Source: an uncultured Thalassotalea sp. (GTDB lineage Bacteria; Pseudomonadota; Gammaproteobacteria; Enterobacterales; Alteromonadaceae). From it: a stretch of 64,000 bases of DNA. Below are positions 45,035 to 54,577 of this stretch, piece by piece; the first letter of the stretch is position 1, and each line of letters begins with the position of its first letter. The notes below the pieces were generated by a model. That model was given only the letters and a program-made list of their open reading frames with translations, made no database searches and had not been told where the DNA came from. Location: the NCBI GenBank assembly GCA_947502355.1, contig CANMZP010000018.1, positions 1 to 64,000 on the forward strand, in the 5' to 3' direction. The translations under genes and the position numbers were made by a program.

Positions 45035-47296
45035 CTATTTGCCTTTTAAGGTGTCTTGCAATCGTTTGATCACCTCTTCTGGTGCGTAAGGTTTAAGCTG
45101 TTCAATACACTGCTCGGCACGGAATGCTTTTTCATTAACCATCAATTCACAAAGCGCATATAAATATTCAGGATTACCACTTAATTGATAGGCTTTATTA
45201 AATGATTTTCTTGCTAATGTCGAAGATTTTTCTTTAATACTTAAGCCATAAACATAATGGAAATTGGCATTGTCTGGCTCAAGTTCCGTGGCTTTCTTAA
45301 AGTTATCAATTGCCTGTTGTGATTCCTTAGCACGTATATGTACTAAACCAATGCTGTACGCCATCAAGCCATTATTTGGAATGGTTTCTAAGCCCAACTC
45401 AAGGGTTTGCATCGCTTTTTGTTCATCGCCAATTTTACGGTACAAGTCGGCAAGGTTTAAGTAAGCCGTAGGGAAGTACGGATCAATGCGTAAACTTTGT
45501 TTATACGCTTGCTCAGCTTCGCTATGCTTACCTTGGTAAGAGAGAATGTTGCCCTTATTGGTGTGGGCATAACCACGGTCGGCGTTATAATCTTGAATCG
45601 CAATGTATTCATCCAATGCCGGTTTTAAGAACGCTCGGTTTTTCTCAGATAACTCATCCCAAAGCGGAGCAATAATTTGTGCCGCCTCGGTTCTTACACT
45701 TAACACTTCGTCTTCCAATAATGGCGCAACAATACGCCAACGCTCAGGTCCACGTAAACCTAGTGCACCACGAACCGCACCAATACGAACATTACTGTCT
45801 TCGTGTTTCACGCCACGAGCAACCGTTAACACCGTATTTGTATCGGTATATGGCACCATTCTTTCCATGGCCGAGCCACGAATAATGTTTGAGTAGTTAG
45901 TGCTTTGTGCAATCTCAGCCAATGGCGTTGATAAATTTGGCACGTTATTTTGTGCTGCAGCAAATACTGGCGCAAATGGACGGGCATTAGGGTCTTTCGG
46001 GTACCATTTTTCAGTAAATGAGCTGCTCCAGTTGCTGTCTTTATCTTCATGACAACTTAAACACGTATCTGGTGTACCAAAGGCTTTTGCAAAGTCAGGG
46101 GTTGGACTGTGCCAAGCATGGTCAGCGCGATCATCGACTTCCATGTACGTGGTTTCAGCCATATGGCAGTTGGTACACTGAGCACCTTCTGATCCTGGCT
46201 TATGGTGATGATGAGACTCTTGCGCATAAGTGGTTGGTAAGTGACATTGTAAACATACCGCTTCTTTGGGAATGGCAAGCTCGGCTTTGTGCGGGTTATG
46301 ACAGTTACTACACACTACGCCACTTTCATGCATTTTACTTTGCAGGAATGAACCGTAAACGAAGTCTTCGTCGTAGATTTGTCCATCAGGATAATATAAA
46401 CGAGAATTAATCAATTCAAGCAGGTATTTATCGCCAAATTCATTACTGGCAATGTGATTTTTTTCACTAATTTGGGTACGACGACTATGACACTGTGCAC
46501 AAACCAGGGTTTGTTGAGTGTGGTCGATCTTTTCAGGGGTTAGGGTAGTCGCGCCTTCTTTAAGCACCCAATTGCTGACTTGTTTGGTGATGTCTCTATC
46601 GAAACCGGCAAGCGCTACGGACTTATCTTTGGTTTTAGACCACTCCATGTGTTTCTCTGCCGGTCCATGACAGCTTTCACAACCGACATTGATTTCGCTA
46701 AATGAGGTGTTATATTCATTTTTCTCAACATCAAATTTCTTTTTCACGTTGGTTGAATGACAATCGGCACACATGTAGTTCCAGTTCTGACCGGTATTGG
46801 TCCAAAAGTAATCTTCATACGTTTCACGATCTGGGTATAAATGAAACCACTGTGCTTTGCTGTCGTATTCTTCTTCGCGGGCACCCCAAGCAAATGGAAT
46901 TAACTGAACACGGCCATCTTCAAATTCAACCATGTACTGCTGCAACGGGTAGTAAGCAAAGGTGTACTTAATTTGGTAGTCATGAAATTTGCCATCTGGG
47001 CCTTCAATATTAACCCAGTATTGGTCGCCTTTTTTGAAAAATCGATTTTCTTTACCGTCATGGATCACGGTTTGATTATCAAAATTGCCCATGACTGATT
47101 CAGGGGTCGCATGGCGCATGGACATATCATGATGTGAACCTTTCCATTCTTTATATTGATCTTTATGACATTCGATACATTGGTCGGTACCAACGTAGCC
47201 ATCTTCTGCATAAGCCAATTGAGAGGTCGAAATAACACTAAATATAAGCAGTGTGAGAAATTGCAGAGGCTTTAGGTAGTTCAAAATTATCACCAT
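45035..47296 (-). CDS. Octaheme c-type cytochrome with C-terminal TPR repeats
   Basis: A 753-residue exported protein. It has a signal peptide (hydrophobic core FLTLLIFSVISTSQ, cleavage near AYA), then eight CxxCH heme sites (CIECH, CADCH, CESCH, CAQCH, CSNCH, CLQCH, CTNCH, CLSCH), a HEAT-like stretch, and a C-terminal TPR array (about 600-740). The heme part resembles multiheme families that include NrfA/hydroxylamine oxidoreductase relatives, but I cannot assign a substrate. The frame opens at a GTG (47392); ATG 47296 gives a proper signal peptide. It would act in the periplasm. It is divergent from lysC. Confidence 0.85.
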   Translation of the reverse strand: MVIILNYLKPLQFLTLLIFSVISTSQLAYAEDGYVGTDQCIECHKDQYKEWKGSHHDMSMRHATPESVMGNFDNQTVIHDGKENRFFKKGDQYWVNIEGPDGKFHDYQIKYTFAYYPLQQYMVEFEDGRVQLIPFAWGAREEEYDSKAQWFHLYPDRETYEDYFWTNTGQNWNYMCADCHSTNVKKKFDVEKNEYNTSFSEINVGCESCHGPAEKHMEWSKTKDKSVALAGFDRDITKQVSNWVLKEGATTLTPEKIDHTQQTLVCAQCHSRRTQISEKNHIASNEFGDKYLLELINSRLYYPDGQIYDEDFVYGSFLQSKMHESGVVCSNCHNPHKAELAIPKEAVCLQCHLPTTYAQESHHHHKPGSEGAQCTNCHMAETTYMEVDDRADHAWHSPTPDFAKAFGTPDTCLSCHEDKDSNWSSSFTEKWYPKDPNARPFAPVFAAAQNNVPNLSTPLAEIAQSTNYSNIIRGSAMERMVPYTDTNTVLTVARGVKHEDSNVRIGAVRGALGLRGPERWRIVAPLLEDEVLSVRTEAAQIIAPLWDELSEKNRAFLKPALDEYIAIQDYNADRGYAHTNKGNILSYQGKHSEAEQAYKQSLRIDPYFPTAYLNLADLYRKIGDEQKAMQTLELGLETIPNNGLMAYSIGLVHIRAKESQQAIDNFKKATELEPDNANFHYVYGLSIKEKSSTLARKSFNKAYQLSGNPEYLYALCELMVNEKAFRAEQCIEQLKPYAPEEVIKRLQDTLKGK

Positions 47297-47640
47297 TATA
47301 CTAAAAGGTTTATTAAGAGTTATGTAAATAACCCTGCATTTAAAGGCCGCGATTACCTTATTGAAATCAAACAACGTCGTTAGAGCGGACACTATTTGAT
47401 TGTTAACCTGTTGTTAACTAGTGGATTATACATTCATTGTTATGATTAAATAAACCACTTAAGTAAAATGAGTACTTTTAAATTGCTGTTTTATAACATT
47501 AAGTATAAACATCAGTTTAAAAAAATGTACGTAGCTTGATGTAATAATATTGTGTTTTTATGTTAAGCACATTGCGCTTTTATTAACCCGTGGTGTAGTA
47601 AATTTGAACGCCGTATTCGGGAAAAAATCCCTTTGAGCTG
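47297..47640. other. Intergenic region between the cytochrome and lysC promoters
   Basis: AT-rich region holding the promoter of the cytochrome gene. I see no gene and no clear FNR-type site. Confidence 0.5.
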
Positions 47641-47669
47641 TTGATTTTATACTCTGGATCAGGTGTAAT
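47641..47669 (+). promoter_or_regulatory. Probable lysC promoter
   Basis: TTGATT (47641-47646), a 17-base spacer and TGTAAT (47664-47669), about 35 bases before the riboswitch P1 stem. Confidence 0.6.
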
Positions 47670-47704
47670 AGCGTTTAACGAGTATAGAGCATTTGCTCAA
47701 GCTC

Positions 47705-47897
47705 GCCAGAAGAGGTTGCAATAGCCAGGTAGATAATTTGAGGACCACATCCGTTGATAATTATTGAGGGGGCCTATTGCCGAGGACACTGCGAGATTTA
47801 CCCTGACAAAATAGAGGTAAAAAAAGTGGAAACGCAGCGTTCGGTCACTTTGGTTGAATCCAAATGACTGTCACCAATGTGGTGGAGAGCTTCTGGC
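47705..47897 (+). ncRNA. Lysine riboswitch (L box) controlling lysC
   Basis: The leader shows the lysine aptamer landmarks in order: GCCAGAAGAGG (P1 and loop-E-like part), AGATA, TTGAGGGGGCCTATTGCCGAGG, TTGAATCC, TGTCACCA and GTGGTGGAGAGCTTCTGGC. P1 pairs GCCAGAAG (47705-47712) with CTTCTGGC (47890-47897). The order and sequence closely match the E. coli lysC leader. Lysine binding should lower lysC expression; with no strong T-run terminator before the start codon, translational control, as in E. coli, is likely. Confidence 0.95.
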
Positions 47898-47983
47898 TGA
47901 AAACGTCAAGAATAACTATCACTTGCCTATCAGTCACGCTCTTCCTTTAGTAAATGGCGTTACGCAGTTTAGGGAGAAAATTC

Positions 47984-49336
47984 ATGTTAAATGTAGCCAA
48001 ATTTGGCGGAACCAGTGTTGCCGATTTCGAGGCGATGTTGCGTTGTGCACACATCATAAAAAACCAACCAGAAACCAAGCTGGCCGTTTTATCAGCTAGT
48101 GCGGGTGTTACCAATGCTTTGGTCACGCTAGCACAAACTTTCATAGATGATGATACTAGAGCTGACATCATTAATCAGATCCGAGTGATTCAACACAATA
48201 TTACACGCCATCTGGATTGCGAAGAATTACTGAATTTAAAAATTGAGCAAATTTTAAGTGAATTAAAACAACTTTCTGATTTACAAAACACCTTACAAAC
48301 GGCACAAACAGGCGATGCTATCCTTGCTTGTGGTGAACAAATGAGTACGTTGATTTTCACCGAAGTGATGAAAAGTTTGGATGTAGAATGTTACTACTTC
48401 GATGTGCGTAACGTCATGTTGACCGATAGCATGTATGGCAAAGCCAGTGTCGATGTTACCGAGCTTAAATCACGCTGCCAGCAACTTTTATTACCTTTAA
48501 TTGAAAAAGGGGTGGTAATAACCCAAGGCTTTATGGGCCAAGATGAACACAATCATACAACGACTTTAGGTCGTGGTGGATCCGATTATTCTGCGGCATT
48601 ACTTGCAGAGGCCACGGGTGCCGATAGTTTAGCGATATGGACCGATGTGGTCGGTATTTTTACAACCGATCCGCGCATTTCAAATAAAGCCAGACCCATT
48701 CCTGAAATCAGCTTTGGTGAAGCGGCGGAAATGGCAACCTTTGGTGCTAAAATACTGCACCCGGCAACGTTGATCCCTGCAATGCGAAGTGACATTCCGG
48801 TGTTTGTCGGTTCGAGTAAAGATCCGCAAGCAGGTGGTACTAAAATCAGTCAAACGGTTGACTATCGTCCTACCTATCGGGCGGTTGCCCTACGTCGAGA
48901 GCAAACTCTGGTTACCGTTAAAAGTCCGGCGATGCTTCATGCCAGTGGCTTTTTGGCCAAAGTATTTGAAATATTGGCCAATCATCAGTTAAGTATCGAC
49001 TTAATCACCACATCAGAGATCTCTGTTGCCCTTACATTTGATAATCCTTTGGGATCAACACAAGCGCTTATTACCCAAAATGTGGTTGAAGAGCTCGAGC
49101 AATTATGTGAGGTGAGCGTAGAGCATGGTTTAAGTCTGGTTGCAGTTATCGGTAACGACTTAGATGCGACAGAAGGCTTGGGTGCCAATGTCTTTGAAAA
49201 CATCAGCAATGTTAATATTCGCTTAATTTGTCATGGCGCTAGCCCAAATAACTTGTGCTTTTTGGTTAATGAAAATGATGCTAATCAAGTTGTTAAAACC
49301 TTGCATGACAAATTATTTGTTGCCTCGGGCGAGTAA
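47984..49336 (+). CDS. lysC: Lysine-sensitive aspartokinase III
   Basis: A 450-residue monofunctional aspartokinase (E. coli LysC 449) that phosphorylates aspartate, the first step to lysine, threonine and methionine. Kinase motifs are VAKFGGTSVAD (N-terminus) and TTLGRGGSDYSAALLA; the C-terminal third carries two ACT domains (TVKSPAMLHASGFLAKVFEIL and later) for feedback by lysine. The frame opens at 47954, but AGGGAG at 47971 and the family N-terminus fix ATG 47984. It is controlled by the riboswitch upstream. Confidence 0.96.
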   Translation: MLNVAKFGGTSVADFEAMLRCAHIIKNQPETKLAVLSASAGVTNALVTLAQTFIDDDTRADIINQIRVIQHNITRHLDCEELLNLKIEQILSELKQLSDLQNTLQTAQTGDAILACGEQMSTLIFTEVMKSLDVECYYFDVRNVMLTDSMYGKASVDVTELKSRCQQLLLPLIEKGVVITQGFMGQDEHNHTTTLGRGGSDYSAALLAEATGADSLAIWTDVVGIFTTDPRISNKARPIPEISFGEAAEMATFGAKILHPATLIPAMRSDIPVFVGSSKDPQAGGTKISQTVDYRPTYRAVALRREQTLVTVKSPAMLHASGFLAKVFEILANHQLSIDLITTSEISVALTFDNPLGSTQALITQNVVEELEQLCEVSVEHGLSLVAVIGNDLDATEGLGANVFENISNVNIRLICHGASPNNLCFLVNENDANQVVKTLHDKLFVASGE

Positions 49337-49530
49337 TCCACTCCCTAAAATCGTCAACGCATAGTGCGTTTTAATAAACGTCGATTCAAAGCGGAGGGGG
49401 AACTATTCCCCCTTCATCAAATCACCCAATAACCTCAATAGCGATAGTTCGTTAACTGTTATTACATTGCTGTAACATATTGTTTTTACTGTCTGCTTTT
49501 TCTTTAATTTCTTATTAAATTGTCACATAG
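49337..49530. other. Intergenic region after lysC
   Basis: Contains a GC-rich hairpin (GGAGGGGGAA/TTCCCCCTTC at about 49393-49415) that may mark the lysC mRNA end although it has no T-run. Otherwise nothing recognised. Confidence 0.45.
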
Positions 49531-49558
49531 TTGACTTAAATAAATTGTTAAATATAAG
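49531..49558 (+). promoter_or_regulatory. Promoter of a small transcript
   Basis: TTGACT (49531-49536), a 16-base spacer and TATAAG (49553-49558). A terminator at 49888 on the same strand would close a unit of about 355 bases. Confidence 0.55.
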
Positions 49559-49685
49559 AAACAGAATACTTGAGGCGCATGAGGCGTTATAGAAAACGAA
49601 AATAATTCGTTTGATATCAATTTTCTGTTTTTCTTAAATCTTCGCATATACTTATGTGACGGAGAATAAATAGGAGACATGAGTA

Positions 49686-49775
49686 ATGAAATCGGATACT
49701 TCATTTGTAAAGCTGTTTTTTTATTTGTTAGTTCCTGTTCTGGCGATGCTGCTGTCTGCAACGAACTTGTCATAA
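49686..49775 (+). CDS. Candidate 29-residue membrane peptide
   Basis: The frame encodes a short peptide with a charged start (MKSDTSFVK) and one hydrophobic segment (LFFYLLVPVLAMLLSA). GGAG lies nine bases before the ATG. It sits in a unit with a good promoter (49531) and a strong terminator (49888), and no other gene is present there. Single-helix peptides of this kind are commonly missed. An overlapping ATG at 49679 in another frame is less well placed. Function unknown; an RNA role for the transcript is also possible. Confidence 0.45.
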   Translation: MKSDTSFVKLFFYLLVPVLAMLLSATNLS

Positions 49776-49887
49776 AGCACGAATAACCTGTATCGTGACG
49801 TTGTAGAGTGTTTTCCTAGGAAACTGGCATAGAATAACCAGCATAGAATAAGTTAATGGACTAATTTAAAACCAAACGTTTAACGCA

Positions 49888-49922
49888 AAAGGGTTTCAAA
49901 TTATTGAAACCCTTTAGTTTTT
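49888..49922 (+). terminator. Terminator of the small transcript
   Basis: AAAGGGTTTCAA-ATTA-TTGAAACCCTTT: a perfect 12-base-pair stem followed by AGTTTTT on the plus strand. The reverse strand has only a weak T-run, so it serves mainly a plus-strand transcript. Confidence 0.88.
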
Positions 49923-49972
49923 CTCTTGATTATCGAGCCTTGTTTACTCATCAAAAATGACTGGACTTGGTA

Positions 49973-50458
49973 TTACTGTGCCAATAACTTTTTGATCTGA
50001 TACTTCATAAGTTCCGGTTTGGTCATGCTTGAAAAGCGTTCGCTTACCTTACCATCACGACCAACAAGAAACTTGGTAAAGTTCCATTTAACTTTTTTGC
50101 TGCCCATTAGCCCTTTTGCTTCGTCGGTTAAATAATCAAATAACGGGTCGGCATCTGGACCATTGACATCAATTTTGGCAAACAAATCAAAATTAATATT
50201 AAAGTTTAAATCACAAAACCCTTTAATTTCACTGTCATCGCCTTTTTCCTGATTACCAAATTGGTTACAAGGGAAGGCGAGTACCTCAAAACCTTGCTCT
50301 TTAAATTCCTGATAAACTTTTTCAAGGCCATCATATTGCGGGGTAAAACCACAAGCGCTAGCAGTATTAACGATAAGCAATACTTTACCCTCGTAGTTTT
50401 TTAAAGAAATCTGCTCGCCTTTATTATTTTTTACTGAAAAATCATAAATATTTGTCAT
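49973..50458 (-). CDS. gpx: Glutathione peroxidase (thiol type)
   Basis: A 161-residue GPx family enzyme that reduces peroxides. Cys36 (NTASACGFTPQYDGLE) is the peroxidatic residue; FPCNQFGNQE provides the conserved Gln and a second Cys that may resolve with thioredoxin; KWNFTKFLV provides Trp and Asn. There is no signal peptide, so it is cytoplasmic. It is divergent from the dehydrogenase gene, 80 bases away. Confidence 0.95.
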   Translation of the reverse strand: MTNIYDFSVKNNKGEQISLKNYEGKVLLIVNTASACGFTPQYDGLEKVYQEFKEQGFEVLAFPCNQFGNQEKGDDSEIKGFCDLNFNINFDLFAKIDVNGPDADPLFDYLTDEAKGLMGSKKVKWNFTKFLVGRDGKVSERFSSMTKPELMKYQIKKLLAQ

Positions 50459-50538
50459 GTTAATGCTTTTTGTTTATCGACTGAAACAGTAGAATAACAT
50501 GATAAAAACATTGAAAAAATAACGAATTGAGAACAAGC

Positions 50539-51408
50539 ATGAAAAAAGTAGCATTTATTGGTTTAGGCGTTATGGGCTACCCAATGGCCGGACACTTGGT
50601 GAAAGCGGGATATGAGGTTACGGTTTATAACCGAACCACAGCAAAAGCTGAGCAATGGGCAAAAGAATTCAATGCTCATTTTGCACTAACACCAAAAGAT
50701 GCCAGTAAAGGGGCTGATGTGGTGTTTGCCTGTGTGGGTAATGATGACGATGTGTGTCAAGTGACCTTTGGCAGTGATGGCATATTAGCGGGATTAAAAC
50801 CGGGCGCTATTTTTGTTGATCATACAACGGCCTCCGCAGAGCTGGCCGAAAAATTAGCAAAAGCTGCACAGCAACAAGGCAATGACTTTATTGATGCGCC
50901 GGTCTCTGGTGGGCAAGCGGGCGCTGAAAACGGTCAATTAACCATAATGTGTGGTGGCCATGAGTCTACTTTTGAGCAAGTGAAACCCGTTATGAATGCC
51001 TATGCGAAGTTCAGCCAGTTAATGGGTGTGGTTGGAAAAGGGCAAGTGGCAAAAATGGCCAACCAAATTTGTATTGCAGGTCTTGTGCAAGGCTTAAGTG
51101 AAGCCCTTAATTTTGCCCAACGTGCCGGCCTTGATGCCGACAAACTGGTCGAAACCATATCAAAAGGTGCTGCGGGCTCTTGGCAAATGGAAAACCGCTA
51201 CAAAACTATGTATGCCGGTGAATATGAATTTGGCTTTGCGGTTGATTGGATGCGCAAAGATTTAGCGATAGCCTTTAAAGAAGCACAAAAATACGATGCC
51301 AAACTTCCAATGACACACATGGTTGATGGCTTTTATCAGCAAGTTCAACAAAATGGTGGAAATCGCTGGGATACTTCAAGTTTGATCTCGCTATTAAAAA
51401 CTAAGTAA
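50539..51408 (+). CDS. Beta-hydroxyacid dehydrogenase (3-hydroxyisobutyrate dehydrogenase family)
   Basis: A 289-residue NAD(P)-dependent oxidoreductase of the GarR/MmsB family. Rossmann motif GLGVMGYPMAGHL is at 8-20; the substrate motif DAPVSGGQAGAENGQL and the catalytic Lys in GKGQVAKMANQ are present. The frame opens at a TTG (50527), but ATG 50539 is the family start. Members act on tartronate semialdehyde, 3-hydroxyisobutyrate or succinic semialdehyde; the substrate here is not determined. No degradative genes are nearby. Confidence 0.9.
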   Translation: MKKVAFIGLGVMGYPMAGHLVKAGYEVTVYNRTTAKAEQWAKEFNAHFALTPKDASKGADVVFACVGNDDDVCQVTFGSDGILAGLKPGAIFVDHTTASAELAEKLAKAAQQQGNDFIDAPVSGGQAGAENGQLTIMCGGHESTFEQVKPVMNAYAKFSQLMGVVGKGQVAKMANQICIAGLVQGLSEALNFAQRAGLDADKLVETISKGAAGSWQMENRYKTMYAGEYEFGFAVDWMRKDLAIAFKEAQKYDAKLPMTHMVDGFYQQVQQNGGNRWDTSSLISLLKTK

Positions 51409-51489
51409 TAACGAAAGCCAGAGCATCTTAATCGCTGACCAAATCGGTAGGCGTGACTTCAGTCGCGGGAACGCACTATTGATAAACAT

Positions 51490-51524
51490 GCCAGGCACGA
51501 TAACTATTGGTAAACGTGCCTGGC
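51490..51524. repeat. Inverted and direct repeat downstream of the dehydrogenase
   Basis: GCCAGGCAC (51490-51498) and GTGCCTGGC (51516-51524) are a perfect 9-base inverted repeat. In addition GGCACGATAACTATTGGTA occurs twice in tandem (from about 51494 and 51522). No T-run, so not a clear terminator. Confidence 0.6.
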
Positions 51525-51632
51525 ACGATAACTATTGGTACGTCGATTTTAATATGGTTGTTGAAAGACAAATAGAGTATACCAAAGCGCAGAAAATTGC
51601 TTTCTGCGCTTAAAATTAAATTTTAACGCGGC

Positions 51633-52637
51633 CTACTGAGCAGTAAAATCAAGCGGTATTGTTTGTTTTTCAACAACGGTACCTTCTTGCAAATCTATAA
51701 AAATCAGATCATCTAATTGCTCAGAGTAGTCTTCTGAACAAGTTAAACCGACAGTATATTCACCAACACTAACAAAGCCAATTTCGTAACTATATGGACC
51801 TTGATCTTCTATCTCAGAGGTTACTTTCACACTTGCCACTGGTAGTATCGATTCTGATCCATCATTATCAGATAAATAGTCTTCATCTAAATCGTGACCT
51901 GAATATAAATATACGAAGAAGTCATCTTCTTCTAGGTCTGAATCTGTACAAACGGCATTGATTAATAACGATTCATCAACAATCCCCTCAATATGCCCAG
52001 CTAAATTGTTATCAACAAGGCGAACTCCTCGAGGTTTTAAAATATATCCTTCTTGTCCTACAGGGTCTGTCATGCCTTTGCGCAAATCAAATTCAATAGT
52101 AAAAGAAACGTTGTTTCCTTGAGTCGCCGTAAAGCCATCAAGCTTTAATTCATTCGAAGGCACCCGTACTGGTAATGTTTCATCGTCCTCAACCGCATAC
52201 GAATAAGGCAAAATCTCTAGACGAATTTGAGAATAATTACCAACATGAATTTCTTTACCTTGTAATAGGTTTATTGATGAAGAGCCTTGAAATTTCAATA
52301 AATCAAGTGATACGGAATTTGCTACTTCTTGACCATCATCATCCAAACATGCTGTGATAGTTTCTGTTTGCTCTACTTTATCTTCATCAAAATAGCTTAA
52401 GGTCGTACCGACCAGAGTCTCGCTATTATTAAATGTGTTATTTTCGTTTTCAGCATTACCTTTTAGTTCAATATTACTAAAGCAAACATAAACGGCATCT
52501 AAATTATCTACAGGCGCATCCGAAATAGCTAGTGTAAATGCTACAGTATCATCATCATCGCTATTTCCGCCACCGCCGCCACAGCCGATTAAAGCGAAAG
52601 CCATAGCAGTACTTAAAATAGTTTTAGTAAATTTCAT
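51633..52637 (-). CDS. DUF4382 domain lipoprotein
   Basis: A 334-residue protein with a type II signal peptide (lipobox ALIGC, Cys19) and a glycine then aspartate-rich tether (GGGGGNSDDDD). The following region FTLAISDAPVDNLDAVYVCFSNIEL is the DUF4382 start. A second beta-rich region with a few cysteines follows. It is expected on the outer membrane or cell surface; function unknown. Confidence 0.85.
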   Translation of the reverse strand: MKFTKTILSTAMAFALIGCGGGGGNSDDDDTVAFTLAISDAPVDNLDAVYVCFSNIELKGNAENENNTFNNSETLVGTTLSYFDEDKVEQTETITACLDDDGQEVANSVSLDLLKFQGSSSINLLQGKEIHVGNYSQIRLEILPYSYAVEDDETLPVRVPSNELKLDGFTATQGNNVSFTIEFDLRKGMTDPVGQEGYILKPRGVRLVDNNLAGHIEGIVDESLLINAVCTDSDLEEDDFFVYLYSGHDLDEDYLSDNDGSESILPVASVKVTSEIEDQGPYSYEIGFVSVGEYTVGLTCSEDYSEQLDDLIFIDLQEGTVVEKQTIPLDFTAQ

Positions 52638-52960
52638 ATCTAATCCCCTTATTATATAAGTTAATTATAATCGTTTTTATGACCATTAGGCGTTAACAGT
52701 AAGTAAAAAAGCTAAAAATAGCAGTGAACAATAAGGTTGAAATGAAAAAAATCACCAAGTAAACATATAGTATGTTGTTTTACTTATCATTAATTAGTCT
52801 TGAGGTACTTATATAAGGATTCTAAAATCGGTATTTTTTTAGTATTGATCGACCTGATGCACATAATTTTCATTTTAATCATGTACTGGTCAAAACTTAA
52901 ACAGCTTAAACGAGTCACTCGCTAAGCTGTAAAGTCACTAAGATAAAGATTTGAAATCAG
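52638..52960. other. Intergenic region between the DUF4382 gene and sbcB
   Basis: Holds the promoter of the DUF4382 gene and the sbcB terminator (52901-52930). No gene seen. Confidence 0.5.
52901..52930 (-). terminator. Terminator of sbcB
   Basis: ACAGCTTA (52901-52908) pairs with TAAGCTGT (52923-52930), with an inner CGAGT/ACTCG stem. On the reverse strand it is followed by TTTAAGTTTTG. A second stem, AGATAAAGATT/AATCTTTATCT, spans the sbcB stop codon. Confidence 0.6.
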
Positions 52961-54577
52961 TTAATCTTTATCTTCTTCGTTAATGTTATTTTCACAATAA
53001 CCATGTAATTCGTTCAGTATTGACTGACTTTGACTATTGTTCGCTTTGGCAGATAAACTTGCCAATTTCTCCATAAATAGCGCATCACCACCGGCGAGTT
53101 TTTCAGGCTTGCTTTTTTTTACGCTCGGTTCATGGTTTTGTTGTTCAAGTAAATAAGACTCTAGCGCTTCTAAAACAGCCAGTTTTTCTTCATTGTTGGC
53201 GTGCTTAATGGCAAAAGATTGAATTTCACGGATAAAACTCTCTGCCGTTAAGCCATGTTCGCCCGAAATAAGGACATCTTGGCAGTGTCGTTGCCACTGC
53301 GCAAACTCATCGGCGGTAAGTGTTTCTGGGTAGTTACGTGCTCTAAATCGAAACAGCAATACGTCTAAGCGCGGGTCAGTAAAGTTAAACGGAAAACTCC
53401 CCAGTTGCTCTACATCCATGGTGTGGATTGAGTCCATCTTAGCTCTATCGGCATAACTAAAAAAGTCACCGCTGTATAAAGCATGCTCAGGATCATCTTG
53501 GCTATCTGAATAGTCTTTGGTAAACACCACGCTCATTTTTTGTTTGATGCTATCGGCATGCTGTTTCACTAACTTCCAATTTGCTAAGCAAGCTTCTCTA
53601 TTAACGCCAATCACTTGGGCTCGCTCTGGCGTTAACACTTTAGCCGGGGCAACAATAGGGCACTTGTTAATATGAACTTGTTTTACGGGGATCGGTAATT
53701 TACCTTCAGCCGCTAACTCATCATGACGCGTGTATAAGTCGGCTTTAATTTCTTCTGCCGTTAACGCCAATAAAGGTGAGATATCTTTTGATAAATCGAC
53801 ACAGGTTATCGCATTCTTATTTTTAGGATCAACATCGATAGGCATATACCAACTAGTATTGCGCTGCTCGGTACTGATTTTTGAAGAGGTATGTAAAAAT
53901 GGTGCCATATCAGACACATTCAAATGTTTTAACACTTCAGCTTTAGAGCGAATAGAGAATACAAAGTTATATAATTTAGGCTGCTTGTCTTTTATTAATT
54001 TTGCCAACGCAATGGTTGCATAAACATCACTCATTGCATCATGAGCTGCCGCATGTTCAATACCATTGGCTGCCGTGAGTAATTCTAAGCGAAAGCTCAC
54101 TCTACCTTCATCGTTTACTGGCCAGTTAATCCCATCAGGGCTTAAGGCATGGCATAAACGCGCCATGTCGATAATATCCCAACGGCTATTACCATGTTTG
54201 TATTCACGGGCATAAGGGTCATAAAAGTTACGATAAAATAAGTAACGAGATACTTCATCATCAAAACGCACCGAGTTATACCCAGCTACGCAAGTATTAG
54301 GCACCGAGAATAAACCGTGAATGCGCGCGGCAAACTCAGCCTCAATTAACCCTTCACTTTGGGCCTTTTGTGGCGTAATGCCAGTAACCATACAAGCACC
54401 AGGATGAGGTAAATAATCTTGTGGTGGCTGACAATAAAATACTTCAGGCTCACCAATAATATTTAAATCAAGATCGGTTCGAATAGCCGCAAACTGTGAA
54501 GGCTTGTCAAACTTAGGGGAAACACCCCAAGTTTCATAATCGTGCCAAAGGATGGTTGGTTGATTTTTATCATTCAT
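52961..54577 (-). CDS. sbcB: Exodeoxyribonuclease I
   Basis: A 538-residue 3'-5' single-strand DNA exonuclease (E. coli ExoI 475) active in recombination and repair. DEDDh nuclease motifs: HDYETWG (Asp13, Glu15), GYNSVRFDDEV, and HAAAHDAMSDVYAT. SH3-like and ExoI C-terminal domains follow. It carries about 50 extra residues at the C-terminus, rich in Lys and Asn, with the ending NNINEEDKD. It is divergent from the AAA+ protease gene. Confidence 0.95.
   Translation of the reverse strand: MNDKNQPTILWHDYETWGVSPKFDKPSQFAAIRTDLDLNIIGEPEVFYCQPPQDYLPHPGACMVTGITPQKAQSEGLIEAEFAARIHGLFSVPNTCVAGYNSVRFDDEVSRYLFYRNFYDPYAREYKHGNSRWDIIDMARLCHALSPDGINWPVNDEGRVSFRLELLTAANGIEHAAAHDAMSDVYATIALAKLIKDKQPKLYNFVFSIRSKAEVLKHLNVSDMAPFLHTSSKISTEQRNTSWYMPIDVDPKNKNAITCVDLSKDISPLLALTAEEIKADLYTRHDELAAEGKLPIPVKQVHINKCPIVAPAKVLTPERAQVIGVNREACLANWKLVKQHADSIKQKMSVVFTKDYSDSQDDPEHALYSGDFFSYADRAKMDSIHTMDVEQLGSFPFNFTDPRLDVLLFRFRARNYPETLTADEFAQWQRHCQDVLISGEHGLTAESFIREIQSFAIKHANNEEKLAVLEALESYLLEQQNHEPSVKKSKPEKLAGGDALFMEKLASLSAKANNSQSQSILNELHGYCENNINEEDKD

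Noticed and set aside
49504-49773. 89-codon reverse frame
   Set aside because: It is antisense to a well-formed plus-strand transcription unit and has no ribosome-binding site.
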